Assembly: GCF_938046015.1 (NCBI RefSeq)
Contig: NZ_CALIXW010000044.1
Span: forward strand, 68,590 to 132,589
DNA length: 64,000 nt
DNA from: an uncultured Porphyromonas sp.
GTDB taxonomy: Bacteria; Bacteroidota; Bacteroidia; Bacteroidales; Porphyromonadaceae
Reading direction: 5' to 3'
Shown: positions 1-8,082 of the stretch, one piece after another
How the letters are laid out: each line of letters begins with the position of its first letter
How positions within the stretch are numbered: the first letter of the stretch is position 1
Notes under the pieces: model-generated
What the model was told of the DNA's origin: nothing
What the model saw: the letters and a program-made list of their open reading frames with translations, nothing else
Database searches by the model: none
Translations under genes and position numbers: made by a program

Positions 1-483
1 AGCCTTGGAGGCGGAGTAGTTCGTCTGCCCCGCGTTGCCCGAGACCCCAACGACGGAGGCCATGTTGATGATGCTACCGGCCTTCTGCTTGAGCATGACG
101 GGCGTGACGGCGTGGATGAGGTTGAAGGCAGACTTGAGGTTGACGTTGATCACCAGGTCCCACTGCTCCTCGGTCATACGCATCATCAGGCCGTCGCGCG
201 TGATCCCTGCGTTATTGACCAGTACGTCGACACGGCCGAAGTCAGCGAGCACCTCCTCGACCAGCTTGTGCGCGTCGTCGAAGTTGGCAGCGTTGGAGGC
301 ATAGGCCTTAGCCTTGACGCCGAGGCCCTTGAGCTCCTCGATGAAGGCCTCTACGGTCTCGTCGATCTTGAGGTCAGTGATGACGACATTGGCACCCTCC
401 TGGGCGTACTTCAGTGCTATGGCACGACCGATACCGCGACCGGCCCCGGTGACGATGGCCACCTTGTCTTTGAGTAGATTCAT
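1..483 (-). CDS. fabG: 3-oxoacyl-ACP reductase FabG (partial, cut by window edge)
   Basis: First 161 codons of a short-chain dehydrogenase/reductase; the C-terminus lies beyond position 1. FabG reduces 3-oxoacyl-ACP with NADPH in cytoplasmic type II fatty-acid synthesis. Visible signatures are the nucleotide-binding TGAGRGIG (residues 12-19), NNAGITRDGLMMRM, which is characteristic of FabG rather than of general SDRs, the NVN segment, and the catalytic Ser143, Tyr156 and Lys160 (YSASK). The start ATG sits 13 nt after the stop of the upstream TetR gene, so the two are probably co-transcribed. The assignment as FabG rather than another SDR is strong but rests on a truncated protein. Confidence 0.9.
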   Translation of the reverse strand, partial: MNLLKDKVAIVTGAGRGIGRAIALKYAQEGANVVITDLKIDETVEAFIEELKGLGVKAKAYASNAANFDDAHKLVEEVLADFGRVDVLVNNAGITRDGLMMRMTEEQWDLVINVNLKSAFNLIHAVTPVMLKQKAGSIINMASVVGVSGNAGQTNYSASKA

Positions 484-496
484 AGGATATGATGTA

Positions 497-1129
497 TTAC
501 GGATTGTTATCTAGTGCTGTGGAGCTAGCAGGCTGGAGCTCGTGACGCGGGTCGAGCCCGTGGAGCAGGAGGTGACGCACCACAGCGCGTATCTCCTCGA
601 TCGTACCATAGGTGCGATAGGCCCCGCTGATGAAGGGTACTTCCATACCCTTGACCATATTCTGCAGCAGGTAGGCCATGAGGCGCGCATTGGGGATCTG
701 CAGGATCCCTACCCTATTACCTGCGTCGAGGATATCCTCGAACTGCTGCACCTCCTTGCGGTCGAAGTCGCTACGCACCTGCTCCACGAGCTCGATGTCG
801 CGGAAGAACTCAGCGCGGAGCGAGCCGTTGCGCAGCACCAGGTCCTTCATCTTATAGAGGTGGGTCAGCATCATCGTCATGATCTTCTCCTCGGGGCTCA
901 GGGTCAGGCGACGCACCAGCTCAAGGTCATGCCACAGGCGATCGAGCTCGCGCTCGATGACGGCGTGGAAGATCTCGTCCTTGTTGCGGAAGTAGGTGTA
1001 GAGCGTGCGGCGACCCTTGTTCGAGGCGTCGGCAATATCGTTCATCGTCGTATTGGTGAAGCCAACACGAGCGAAGAGCTGTCTTGCGACTTCGATCATA
1101 AGGTCCTTGGTCTTAACGACAGTCGACAT
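497..1129 (-). CDS. TetR/AcrR family transcriptional regulator
   Basis: 210 aa, the usual TetR length. The N-terminal helix-turn-helix covers about residues 8-55 (ARQLFARVGFTNTTMNDIAD, then RRTLYTYFRNKDEIF), which is the canonical TetR_N pattern. The rest is a helical ligand-binding domain with no recognisable family signature. It lies directly upstream of fabG in the same direction, and a -7 box is at 1222-1229. By context it may control fatty-acid genes, as other TetR proteins beside fab genes do; that is inference. The ligand cannot be told from the sequence. Confidence 0.88.
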   Translation of the reverse strand: MSTVVKTKDLMIEVARQLFARVGFTNTTMNDIADASNKGRRTLYTYFRNKDEIFHAVIERELDRLWHDLELVRRLTLSPEEKIMTMMLTHLYKMKDLVLRNGSLRAEFFRDIELVEQVRSDFDRKEVQQFEDILDAGNRVGILQIPNARLMAYLLQNMVKGMEVPFISGAYRTYGTIEEIRAVVRHLLLHGLDPRHELQPASSTALDNNP

Positions 1130-1221
1130 GCCTGAACTGAATGTACCCTCCTTGAGTGAGGTCTGTAATGATACTGTGCTGTGATACGAATGGCGCTCCG
1201 ATATAGCTTAGCGTCCAATTG

Positions 1222-1229
1222 CAAAGGTA
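1222..1229 (-). promoter_or_regulatory. Bacteroidota-type -7 promoter box for TetR-fabG
   Basis: On the minus strand this reads TACCTTTG, matching the TAnnTTTG -7 consensus. It sits about 95 nt upstream of the TetR start codon, leaving a leader in which no structure was recognised. Confidence 0.55.
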
Positions 1230-1534
1230 GGTAAAATTGCGCACATACCCCTGAAACGTGCAATCGCCCACCCCTCGTCCTGCTCCCTCAGCCCCTAAGC
1301 GCTGCACAGAGTCCCTAGCCCGTCCAGCCCTCACCCCAGCCTTTGACCGAGCTCCTCAACCCAGCCCGATAGCCCCCCTTATATAAGGTAGACAAAGTGC
1401 CCCCACCTCCCTACCGCCGCTGATGCGGCACATACTCCAAAGCCAACAAAGGGATAGAGCCTTCTACGCTTCACGAAGGGGTAGACCGTACTGAATGAGT
1501 TGGGCTTGTATTAGCCTTGCTCTGACAAGAGGGA

Positions 1535-1813
1535 CAAGCCCCATCGGGGCAACCCCTTCAAAGCCCAGGGTGCGCAGCCCTGCAAGGGCGACCAAACCCT
1601 GGGTAGTCTAGGTAAATAGGTAGAGAGCCCTACAGGGGCGACCCTCAAAACGTTCGTAGCGCTGAGTAGCACCGCTTTGCCTACGATCTTACCTTGCCTT
1701 GAGGGTCGCCCCGGTAGGGCTCTCTAAGTATGGGGACGCGTGACCCAGGGTTCCGTCACGCTTACAGCATTCCCTCCCCCTGGGCTTTGAAGGGGTCGCC
1801 CCGCTGGGGCTTG
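1535..1813. repeat. 279-bp nested inverted repeat built from five REP-like hairpin units
   Basis: Three pairs of arms are nested. Outer arms 1535-1570 and 1778-1813 match at 34 of 36 positions when one is reverse-complemented. Middle arms are 1595-1604 and 1743-1752 (10/10). Inner arms 1621-1648 and 1699-1726 match at 27 of 28. The gaps between arms are nearly equal on both sides (24 and 25; 16 and 16). Embedded are five copies of a small hairpin with consensus AGCCCYnnnRGGGCGACC: plus strand at 1537-1554, 1576-1593 and 1626-1643; minus strand at 1704-1721 and 1794-1811. No ORF is supported inside. It resembles a REP/BIME-type or MITE-like element; no RAYT-type transposase is visible in the window. 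Confidence 0.85.
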
Positions 1814-1933
1814 CGCAGCCGCTTATCCTTGCCTGAGCGCTGGGCTCACGCTAGGGGAGCTGTATCAGAAGTCCTGCCTTAGAGCTACCCGCAGTCTCTG
1901 CGCACGGAGCTGCTTCTGAATGGGGCGGGCGTA

Positions 1934-2021
1934 TGAGGGATATCCATAAGGGGGCTGAGGGATATCCCTCACGGAGCTGAGAGACGTCCCTGAGGGTGCT
2001 GACTGATACCAGTGAGGAAGC
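1934..2021. repeat. 22-bp x 4 array A1
   Basis: Four contiguous 22-bp units begin at 1934, 1956, 1978 and 2000. Each is a 16-bp near-palindrome plus a 6-bp linker ending in GC. Unit 2 is the perfect form TGAGGGATATCCCTCA; unit 3 carries the alternative symmetric centre GACGTC. The array lies about 190 bp upstream of pncB, in the 1130-2214 gene-free region that also holds the nested inverted repeat. Confidence 0.9.
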
Positions 2022-2163
2022 CCCCGAGCAAGGCGGGGCGAGCCCCTGGTCTGCAGCGGGCAAAGGGGCGAAGGGGGGCAGACGGGCGCTTCCTCTAGGT
2101 CATCGGGAGGCGCCAGCCAAGCACCCGACAGGGAGACAAGCCGCACGGCTGCGGCCTTTTGCG

Positions 2164-2171
2164 TACCTTTG
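2164..2171 (+). promoter_or_regulatory. -7 promoter box for the pncB-parE operon
   Basis: TACCTTTG matches TAnnTTTG and lies 43 nt before the pncB ATG. No good -33 TTTG was found at the usual spacing. It supports the start at 2215 against the in-frame extension back to 1996, which would begin inside the repeat array and upstream of the promoter. Confidence 0.6.
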
Positions 2172-2214
2172 TGCTCAAATTAGATTTACCCATACTCCAC
2201 CCAATAGACACGAT

Positions 2215-3393
2215 ATGGCGATCATCCGTAGCATCCTCGATACCGACCTATATAAGTTCACCACGAGCTACGCCTACTCCAAGCTCTACCCCAGAGCCTA
2301 CGGGCAATTCCGCTTCATCGACCGCGCGAAGACCCGCTACCCTGAGGGCTTCGCCGAGCTGCTGCACGAGGAGCTGCAGCAGATGGCCCAGCTACAGCTG
2401 ACGCGCGACGAGGCACAGTTCCTCGCCCGCGAGCTTCCTTACCTTCCCCCTACCTATATAGACTTCGTCCGCGGCTTCCGCTTTGACCCCGACGAGGTCC
2501 ACATCAGCCAGGATGAGGAGGGGCAACTCAGCATCGTAGCCGAGGGTCTGCTCTACCGCGTGACCCTCTGGGAGACCCCCATCCTCGCCCTCGTGAGCGA
2601 GCTCTACTACAAGGTACTGGGCGTAGAGCCCGACCTAGCCTATGCTGAGCAGAGCATCATCGCCAAGGCGCAGCGCCTCAAGGAGGAGGGCATCACCTTC
2701 TCAATGTTCGGCATGCGCCGCCGCTTCAGCTCCGACATCGAGGACCGTGTGACACGCCTCCTCAAGGAATACTCGGGGACGAACTTCTACGGTACGAGCA
2801 ACGTGTACTTCGCCTACAAGCACGGGCTGCGCGTCTCGGGGACCCACCCCCACGAGTGGGTACAGTTCCACGGTGCGATGTTCGGCTACAAGATGGCCAA
2901 CTACATGGCCATGGAGGACTGGATCAATGTCTACGATGGCGACCTGGGTACGGTGCTGACCGACACCTATACGACGGATGTCTTCATGCAGAACTTCAGC
3001 AAGAAGCACGCGATGCTCTTCACGAGCCTGCGCCACGACAGCGGCGACCCGCTGCTCTTCGCCGATAAGGTCATCGCCCGTTACCGCGAGCTGCGCGTCG
3101 ACCCGCAGATCAAGTACATCATCTTCTCCGACAGCCTCGACGCCGAGCGTGCCATCGAGATCGCCAAGCACTGCAAGGGCCGCATCGGCACCAGCTTCGG
3201 CATCGGGACGAACTTCTCCAATGACGTCGGCGCGGGCATACAGCCGATGAACATCGTCATGAAGCTGTGGAAGTGCAAGATGACGGAGAAGGACAAGTGG
3301 CACCCCTGTGTCAAGCTCAGCGACGTCGATGGCAAGCACACGGGCGAGCCCGAGGAGATCGACCTGGCGCAGCGTACCCTAGGACTGATCTAG
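2215..3393 (+). CDS. pncB: Nicotinate phosphoribosyltransferase
   Basis: 392 aa cytoplasmic enzyme converting nicotinate, PRPP and ATP to nicotinate mononucleotide in the Preiss-Handler NAD salvage route. The N-terminal LDTDLYKFTTSYAY is characteristic of the family. The GTHPHEWVQFHG segment (about residues 209-220) holds the His that is autophosphorylated in this family (probably His213). The C-terminal GIGTNFSNDVG phosphate-binding loop is present, and length is normal. ATG 2215 is chosen because the promoter box at 2164-2171 lies just upstream. nadD, the next enzyme of the same pathway, follows after 10 nt, so the two are translated from one operon. Confidence 0.95.
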   Translation: MAIIRSILDTDLYKFTTSYAYSKLYPRAYGQFRFIDRAKTRYPEGFAELLHEELQQMAQLQLTRDEAQFLARELPYLPPTYIDFVRGFRFDPDEVHISQDEEGQLSIVAEGLLYRVTLWETPILALVSELYYKVLGVEPDLAYAEQSIIAKAQRLKEEGITFSMFGMRRRFSSDIEDRVTRLLKEYSGTNFYGTSNVYFAYKHGLRVSGTHPHEWVQFHGAMFGYKMANYMAMEDWINVYDGDLGTVLTDTYTTDVFMQNFSKKHAMLFTSLRHDSGDPLLFADKVIARYRELRVDPQIKYIIFSDSLDAERAIEIAKHCKGRIGTSFGIGTNFSNDVGAGIQPMNIVMKLWKCKMTEKDKWHPCVKLSDVDGKHTGEPEEIDLAQRTLGLI

Positions 3394-3403
3394 CCCTACC
3401 CTC

Positions 3404-4021
3404 GTGCCGCAGCGACAGCCTCAGCCTCGGTGGGTATGCCTCTACTTCGGCTCCTTCAACCCGCTCCACCAGACCCACCTCCAGCTCGCCCACTACGCGC
3501 TGGAGCGCCTAGGCTGTGACGAGCTCTGGCTGGTGCTCAGCCCCCTCAACCCACACAAGGAGGCGGGCACGCTGCTCCCCTTCGACTGGCGCGCCGCCTA
3601 CATCGAGCGCGCTCTAGCGGCCGAGGAGCGCATACGGCTCTGCTGCATCGAGGCCGAGCTAGGGGCTCCGCACTACACCCTGCGCACCATAGAGGCGCTA
3701 CGCCAGCGACACCCCGAGCTGGACTTCTCTCTGCTCATCGGCGGTGACAACCTCGAGGGGATCTCCCGCTGGTACCACTGGGAGGAGCTCCTCCGCTCGA
3801 CCCAGCTCTACGTCTACCCCCGAGGCCAGGAGCCCCTCCTGATGCCCGAGCTGCCCGAGGGCGCCCGCGTGCCCATCCTCTGCCAGGATGCCCCGCGCTC
3901 CAGCCTCTCGGCCACCCAGCTGCGGGCTGCCGCCCTCCGAGGCGAGGACAGACGCAGCGAGAGCGCCGTCCCCGAGCTGTGGGACGACTTTGTTCACCAA
4001 GTACAAGCATTACAGCACTAA
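3404..4021 (+). CDS. nadD: Nicotinate-nucleotide adenylyltransferase
   Basis: 205 aa nucleotidyltransferase joining nicotinate mononucleotide and ATP to give deamido-NAD. The N-terminal GSFNPLHQTH (residues 16-25) is the nucleotidyltransferase HxxH signature; the more usual HxGH appears here as HQTH. LLIGGDNLEGI and the C-terminal SSLSATQLR, equivalent to ISSTxIR, complete the active site. The only suitable start is GTG at 3404, 10 nt after pncB. The reaction directly follows that of PncB, so the pair makes deamido-NAD from nicotinate. Confidence 0.93.
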   Translation: MPQRQPQPRWVCLYFGSFNPLHQTHLQLAHYALERLGCDELWLVLSPLNPHKEAGTLLPFDWRAAYIERALAAEERIRLCCIEAELGAPHYTLRTIEALRQRHPELDFSLLIGGDNLEGISRWYHWEELLRSTQLYVYPRGQEPLLMPELPEGARVPILCQDAPRSSLSATQLRAAALRGEDRRSESAVPELWDDFVHQVQALQH

Positions 4022-4030
4022 GCAGAATAG

Positions 4031-5101
4031 ATGCCTGCCAAGATTCACTTCATCCCCGAGTGGGCCGAGCTAGACCTCGTGCTCCTCACCTGGCCCAACG
4101 ACGACATGGACTGGGCCTACATGCTCCCCGAGGTAGAGCGCTGCTATACCGATATAGCCCGCACGCTCCTCGACTGGGTCGATGTGCTCATCCTAGCGCG
4201 TGACCCCGAGCGTGTACGTGCGCTCGTCGCCCCCGAGGGTCGTCCTCATCAGCTCTTCCTCATGGAGGCGGAGAACAACGATACCTGGTGCCGCGACTAC
4301 GCGCCCCTCTCCCTATATGTAGAGGACGAGGAGGGCAAGCGCCACCCACGCATCCTTGACTTTACCTTCAATGGCTGGGGGATGAAGTTCGCCGCCAATA
4401 AGGACAACCTCATCAGCCGCGCCCTCTACCTGGCGCGCGTCTTCCGTCCTGAGGTCGGCTACAGCAATGCGCTGAGCGTGACCTTCGAGGGCGGAGGCAT
4501 AGAGACCGACGGCGAGGGCACCCTGATGACCACGGAGAGCGTCCTCTACGAGCCCAACCGCAACTCGGGCCTCGACGAGGCCGTCCTGCGCGACTACCTC
4601 ATGAGCCTACTCGGTGGAGAGCGCCTCATCGCGCTGGAGAACGGCGAGCTGGAGGGGGACGACACCGATGGTCATATCGACACCCTAGCCCGCTTCCTCT
4701 CCCCTACCCAGATCGCCTATGTAGGCTGCAGTGACGGCCACGACAGCCACTACCATGCGCTGCGTCGTATGCGTGAGGAGCTGGAGGCGCTGCGTACCCC
4801 AGCGGGGCAGCCCTACGAGCTCGTGGAGCTTCCCCTACCCCCTGCTATCTATGACGAGGAGGGGCAGCGTCTACCAGCGACCTACGCCAACTTCCTCTTC
4901 GCTGGCAAGGCGCTCCTCGTGCCTACCTACGGCGAGCCCACCGACGAGCCCGCACTGGAGGCTCTGCGCCGCGCCCTGCCCGAGCATACGATCGTAGGGG
5001 TGAACTGCCGCGCCCTCATCTACCAGCACGGTAGCCTACACTGCGCTACGATGCAGTTCCCCAAGGGCTTTATCAACAAGAATAAATGGAGCGAAAACTA
5101 A
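4031..5101 (+). CDS. aguA: Agmatine deiminase
   Basis: 356 aa member of the peptidyl-arginine-deiminase fold (PAD_porph) family, converting agmatine to N-carbamoylputrescine and ammonia. Family motifs seen are NDTWCRDYAPL (about residues 82-92), FEGGGIETDGEGT, GHIDTLARF and the C-terminal GSLHCATMQFPKG with catalytic Cys338. There is no signal peptide, unlike the secreted peptidyl-arginine deiminase of P. gingivalis, so a cytoplasmic polyamine enzyme is favoured. The next gene encodes the following pathway step. Starts 9 nt after nadD. Confidence 0.94.
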   Translation: MPAKIHFIPEWAELDLVLLTWPNDDMDWAYMLPEVERCYTDIARTLLDWVDVLILARDPERVRALVAPEGRPHQLFLMEAENNDTWCRDYAPLSLYVEDEEGKRHPRILDFTFNGWGMKFAANKDNLISRALYLARVFRPEVGYSNALSVTFEGGGIETDGEGTLMTTESVLYEPNRNSGLDEAVLRDYLMSLLGGERLIALENGELEGDDTDGHIDTLARFLSPTQIAYVGCSDGHDSHYHALRRMREELEALRTPAGQPYELVELPLPPAIYDEEGQRLPATYANFLFAGKALLVPTYGEPTDEPALEALRRALPEHTIVGVNCRALIYQHGSLHCATMQFPKGFINKNKWSEN

Positions 5102-5103
5102 GC

Positions 5104-5997
5104 ATGGCACAGGAAGCACGCACGCTGAAGGTCGGCATCATCCAGCAGGCCAATAGCGCGGATCACGCGCAGAATAAGGAGCGCCTACAGGCCTCCATCC
5201 GTCAGGCCGCAGCCCAGGGCGCCGAGCTCGTCGTCCTGCAGGAGCTGCACAACGGCCTTTACTTCTGCCAGACGGAGGACGTCCACGTCTTCGACCAGGC
5301 AGAGCCCATCCCTGGGCCCAGCACCGAGGAGTACGGCGCCCTAGCGCGCGAGCTGGGGATCGTGCTCGTTCTCTCGCTCTTCGAGCGTCGTGCCGCAGGC
5401 CTCTACCACAATACCTCCGTCGTATTGGAGCGTGACGGCTCCATCGCTGGGAAGTACCGCAAGATGCACATCCCCGACGACCCCGCCTACTACGAGAAGT
5501 TCTACTTCACCCCTGGCGACCTCGGCTTCGAGCCCATAGAGACCTCCGTCGGCACCCTCGGGGTGCTGGTCTGCTGGGATCAGTGGTACCCCGAGGCAGC
5601 GCGTCTGATGGCTCTGGCAGGTGCCGAGCTGCTCATCTACCCCACCGCCATCGGCTGGGAGAGCAGCGATGTCGCCAGCGAGCAGCAGCGTCAGAGTGAT
5701 GCCTGGCAGCTCGTACAGCGCGGGCACGCCGTAGCTAATGGACTGCCCGTCATCACAGTCAATCGCGTGGGGCACGAGGCAGATCCCTCGGGGCAGACAG
5801 GCGGCATACAGTTCTGGGGACGCAGCTTCGTCACGGGGCCTCAGGGCGAGCTGGTCACAGAGCTCGGGCAGGAGGAGGCCATCGCCGTCGTCGAGGTCGA
5901 CCTCAGCCGTAGCGAGCGCGTACGCCGCTGGTGGCCCTTCCTACGTGACCGCCGTATCGACGCCTTCGAGGACCTCACCAAGCGCTACCGCCGCTAA
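5104..5997 (+). CDS. aguB: N-carbamoylputrescine amidase
   Basis: 297 aa nitrilase-superfamily amidohydrolase releasing putrescine, CO2 and ammonia from N-carbamoylputrescine. The nitrilase triad is visible: Glu47 (VVLQELHNG), Lys120 (YRKMHIPDDP) and Cys157 (LVCWDQWYPE). FYFTPGD and GWESSD segments fit the carbamoylputrescine amidase branch. An alternative ATG at 5086 adds six residues and overlaps the aguA stop; ATG 5104 matches where homology begins. Together with aguA this gives a two-step arginine-derived putrescine route. Confidence 0.93.
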   Translation: MAQEARTLKVGIIQQANSADHAQNKERLQASIRQAAAQGAELVVLQELHNGLYFCQTEDVHVFDQAEPIPGPSTEEYGALARELGIVLVLSLFERRAAGLYHNTSVVLERDGSIAGKYRKMHIPDDPAYYEKFYFTPGDLGFEPIETSVGTLGVLVCWDQWYPEAARLMALAGAELLIYPTAIGWESSDVASEQQRQSDAWQLVQRGHAVANGLPVITVNRVGHEADPSGQTGGIQFWGRSFVTGPQGELVTELGQEEAIAVVEVDLSRSERVRRWWPFLRDRRIDAFEDLTKRYRR

Positions 5998-6003
5998 GCC
6001 ACG

Positions 6004-7986
6004 ATGAAGGAGACCAAGGACACGGAGCTACTGGCCGCGGGGACGACCGTGGGCTATAGCGACAGCGACATAAAGACCCTAGAGTGGGACGAGCATATCC
6101 GCCGCCGTCCAGGGATGTACATAGGCAAGCTGGGCGATGGCTCGCATGCCGATGATGGGATCTACGTGCTCCTCAAGGAGGTCCTCGACAACTCCATCGA
6201 CGAATACGTCATGGGTGCGGGGAAGCGTATCGAGATCAGCATCCAGGACGGGCTGGTGACCGTGCGCGACTACGGCCGCGGCATCCCCCTAGGCAAGCTC
6301 ATCGACGCCACGAGCAAGATGAACACTGGGGGTAAGATCGACTCCAAGGCCTTCAAGAAGTCCGTCGGGCTCAACGGCGTAGGGATCAAGGCCGTCAATG
6401 CCCTCTCCATCCACTGCGAGATCACCGTCTGGCGTGACGGCCTGACCAAGACCGTACGCTACTCCCACGCGCGTCTCCTAGAGGAGACCGAGGCCGTACC
6501 GAGTGATGAGCCCTCAGGGACACAGGTCACCTTCCGCCCCGACGCCGAGCTTTTCAAGGGCTATGCCTACAAGGACGAGTACGTCGAGGCCATGGTGAAG
6601 AACTATGCCTTCCTCAACGCCGGGCTTACCCTCCTATATAATAAGCGCCGCTACCTATCCAAGCGTGGCCTAGCAGACCTCCTCGAGGAGAACCTCACCG
6701 AGGAGGCCCTCTACCCCATCATTCATCTCAAGGACGACGACGTCGAGATCGTGCTGACGCACACGGCGCAGGTGGGCGAGGACTTCTACAGCTTCGTTAA
6801 CGGGCAGAACACCACGCAGGGCGGTACGCACCTCTCGGCCTTCAAGGAGGCCGTAGCCCGCGTCATCAAGGACTTCTTCGGCAAGAACTACGACTACCGA
6901 GACATCCGCTACGGCATGAGTGCCGCCATCAGCATCAAGATCGAGGAGCCCGTCTTCGAGAGCCAGACCAAGACCAAGCTCGGCTCCAAGGACATGGAGC
7001 CCGACGGGCGGAGCATACAGAAGTTCCTCAACGACTTCCTCGGCAAGGAGCTGGACAACTACCTGCACATGCACCCCGAGGACACGGCGGCCGTCATGCA
7101 GCAGAAGATCCAGGAGAGCGAGCGTGAGCGCAAGAGCCTCAGCGGCGTGGCGAAGATCGCCCGCGAGCGAGCCAAGAAGGCCAGCCTGCACAACAAGAAG
7201 CTCCGCGACTGCACCGTCCACCTCAACGACCCCAAGGCCAAGGACCCCGAGCGCACCAGCATCTTCATCACCGAGGGGGACTCCGCCAGCGGCTCCATCA
7301 CAACCTGCCGCGACCCGAACTATCAGGCCGTCTTCAGTCTCCGTGGGAAGCCGCTGAACAGCTATGGACTCGGCAAGAAGGTCGTGTATGAGAACGAGGA
7401 GTTCAACCTTCTGCAGGCGGCGCTCAACATCGAGGACGGCCTCGACGGCCTACGCTACAATCGCGTGATCATCGCCACCGATGCCGACGACGACGGGATG
7501 CACATACGTCTGTTGCTGATCACCTTCTTCCTCCAGTTCTTCCCAGAGCTGGTACGCCGCGGGCATGTCTTCATCCTCGAGACGCCGCTCTTCCGCGTCT
7601 TCCTCCCCAAGGAGCAGCGCAAGTCCGACAACTTCATGCACGCCGCCAGCGCCTCAGCTAAGAAGAAGGGACGCAGCCGCAAGAAGGCGGGTGAGGAGCA
7701 GCCCAGCCAGGAGCCCGAGGTGACCAACATCTACTGCTACAACGAGGCACAGAAGCAGGAGGCCCTACGCCAGCTCGGCCCGCGCGCCCTCGTCACCCGA
7801 TTTAAGGGACTCGGGGAGATCTCGCCCGAGCAGTTCAAGGACTGGATCACGGAGGAGAATATCAAGCTCGACCCCATACGTCTACGCAAGGAGGACAATC
7901 TGAGCAACCTCTTGATGTTCTACATGGGTAAGAATACCCCCGAGCGTCAGGGCTTCATCATCGACAACCTGGTCATGGACGAGTGA
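6004..7986 (+). CDS. parE: DNA topoisomerase IV subunit B
   Basis: 660 aa type IIA topoisomerase ATPase subunit. GHKL ATP-binding features are LDNSIDEYVMG (Bergerat E and N), VRDYGRGIP and GLNGVGIKAVNALS. The toprim domain follows with EGDSASGS (about residues 423-430) and DADDDGMHIR. The DGSHADDGIYVLLKEVLDN signature and the length without the long GyrB insertion fit Bacteroidota ParE better than GyrB. A Lys/Arg-rich insert (SAKKKGRSRKKAGEE, about residue 550) is specific to this protein or its close relatives. Starts 6 nt after aguB; parC is not in the window. Confidence 0.9.
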   Translation: MKETKDTELLAAGTTVGYSDSDIKTLEWDEHIRRRPGMYIGKLGDGSHADDGIYVLLKEVLDNSIDEYVMGAGKRIEISIQDGLVTVRDYGRGIPLGKLIDATSKMNTGGKIDSKAFKKSVGLNGVGIKAVNALSIHCEITVWRDGLTKTVRYSHARLLEETEAVPSDEPSGTQVTFRPDAELFKGYAYKDEYVEAMVKNYAFLNAGLTLLYNKRRYLSKRGLADLLEENLTEEALYPIIHLKDDDVEIVLTHTAQVGEDFYSFVNGQNTTQGGTHLSAFKEAVARVIKDFFGKNYDYRDIRYGMSAAISIKIEEPVFESQTKTKLGSKDMEPDGRSIQKFLNDFLGKELDNYLHMHPEDTAAVMQQKIQESERERKSLSGVAKIARERAKKASLHNKKLRDCTVHLNDPKAKDPERTSIFITEGDSASGSITTCRDPNYQAVFSLRGKPLNSYGLGKKVVYENEEFNLLQAALNIEDGLDGLRYNRVIIATDADDDGMHIRLLLITFFLQFFPELVRRGHVFILETPLFRVFLPKEQRKSDNFMHAASASAKKKGRSRKKAGEEQPSQEPEVTNIYCYNEAQKQEALRQLGPRALVTRFKGLGEISPEQFKDWITEENIKLDPIRLRKEDNLSNLLMFYMGKNTPERQGFIIDNLVMDE

Positions 7987-8015
7987 GCGGCAGCGGGGCA
8001 TCGCCCCTTTTGCCG

Positions 8016-8023
8016 TATCTTTG
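8016..8023 (+). promoter_or_regulatory. -7 promoter box for the GNAT-panD-ffh unit
   Basis: TATCTTTG matches TAnnTTTG and lies 59 nt upstream of the ATG at 8083, shortly after the parE stop. It suggests a transcription unit separate from the pncB-parE operon. Confidence 0.55.
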
Positions 8024-8082
8024 TCGCTCAATAGAAGGATATCCGCGTCTGCCCCAGGTGGGCGCCCAGCTAGCAATACACT

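Noticed and set aside
1934..2021. CRISPR interpretation of the 22-bp arrays
   Set aside because: Units are contiguous with only a 6-bp linker, vary in sequence, always number four, and no cas gene is present.
1934..2021. RNA cloverleaf made from pairing between adjacent units
   Set aside because: Right halves could pair with the next unit's left halves across a 6-nt loop, but in arrays A1 and A2, the two I scored, several of these pairings have four mismatches while within-unit symmetry is better kept. Not excluded, only less supported.
1996..2214. Upstream extension of pncB to 1996
   Set aside because: It would start inside a 22-bp array and before the promoter box at 2164-2171, and the added residues resemble no protein.
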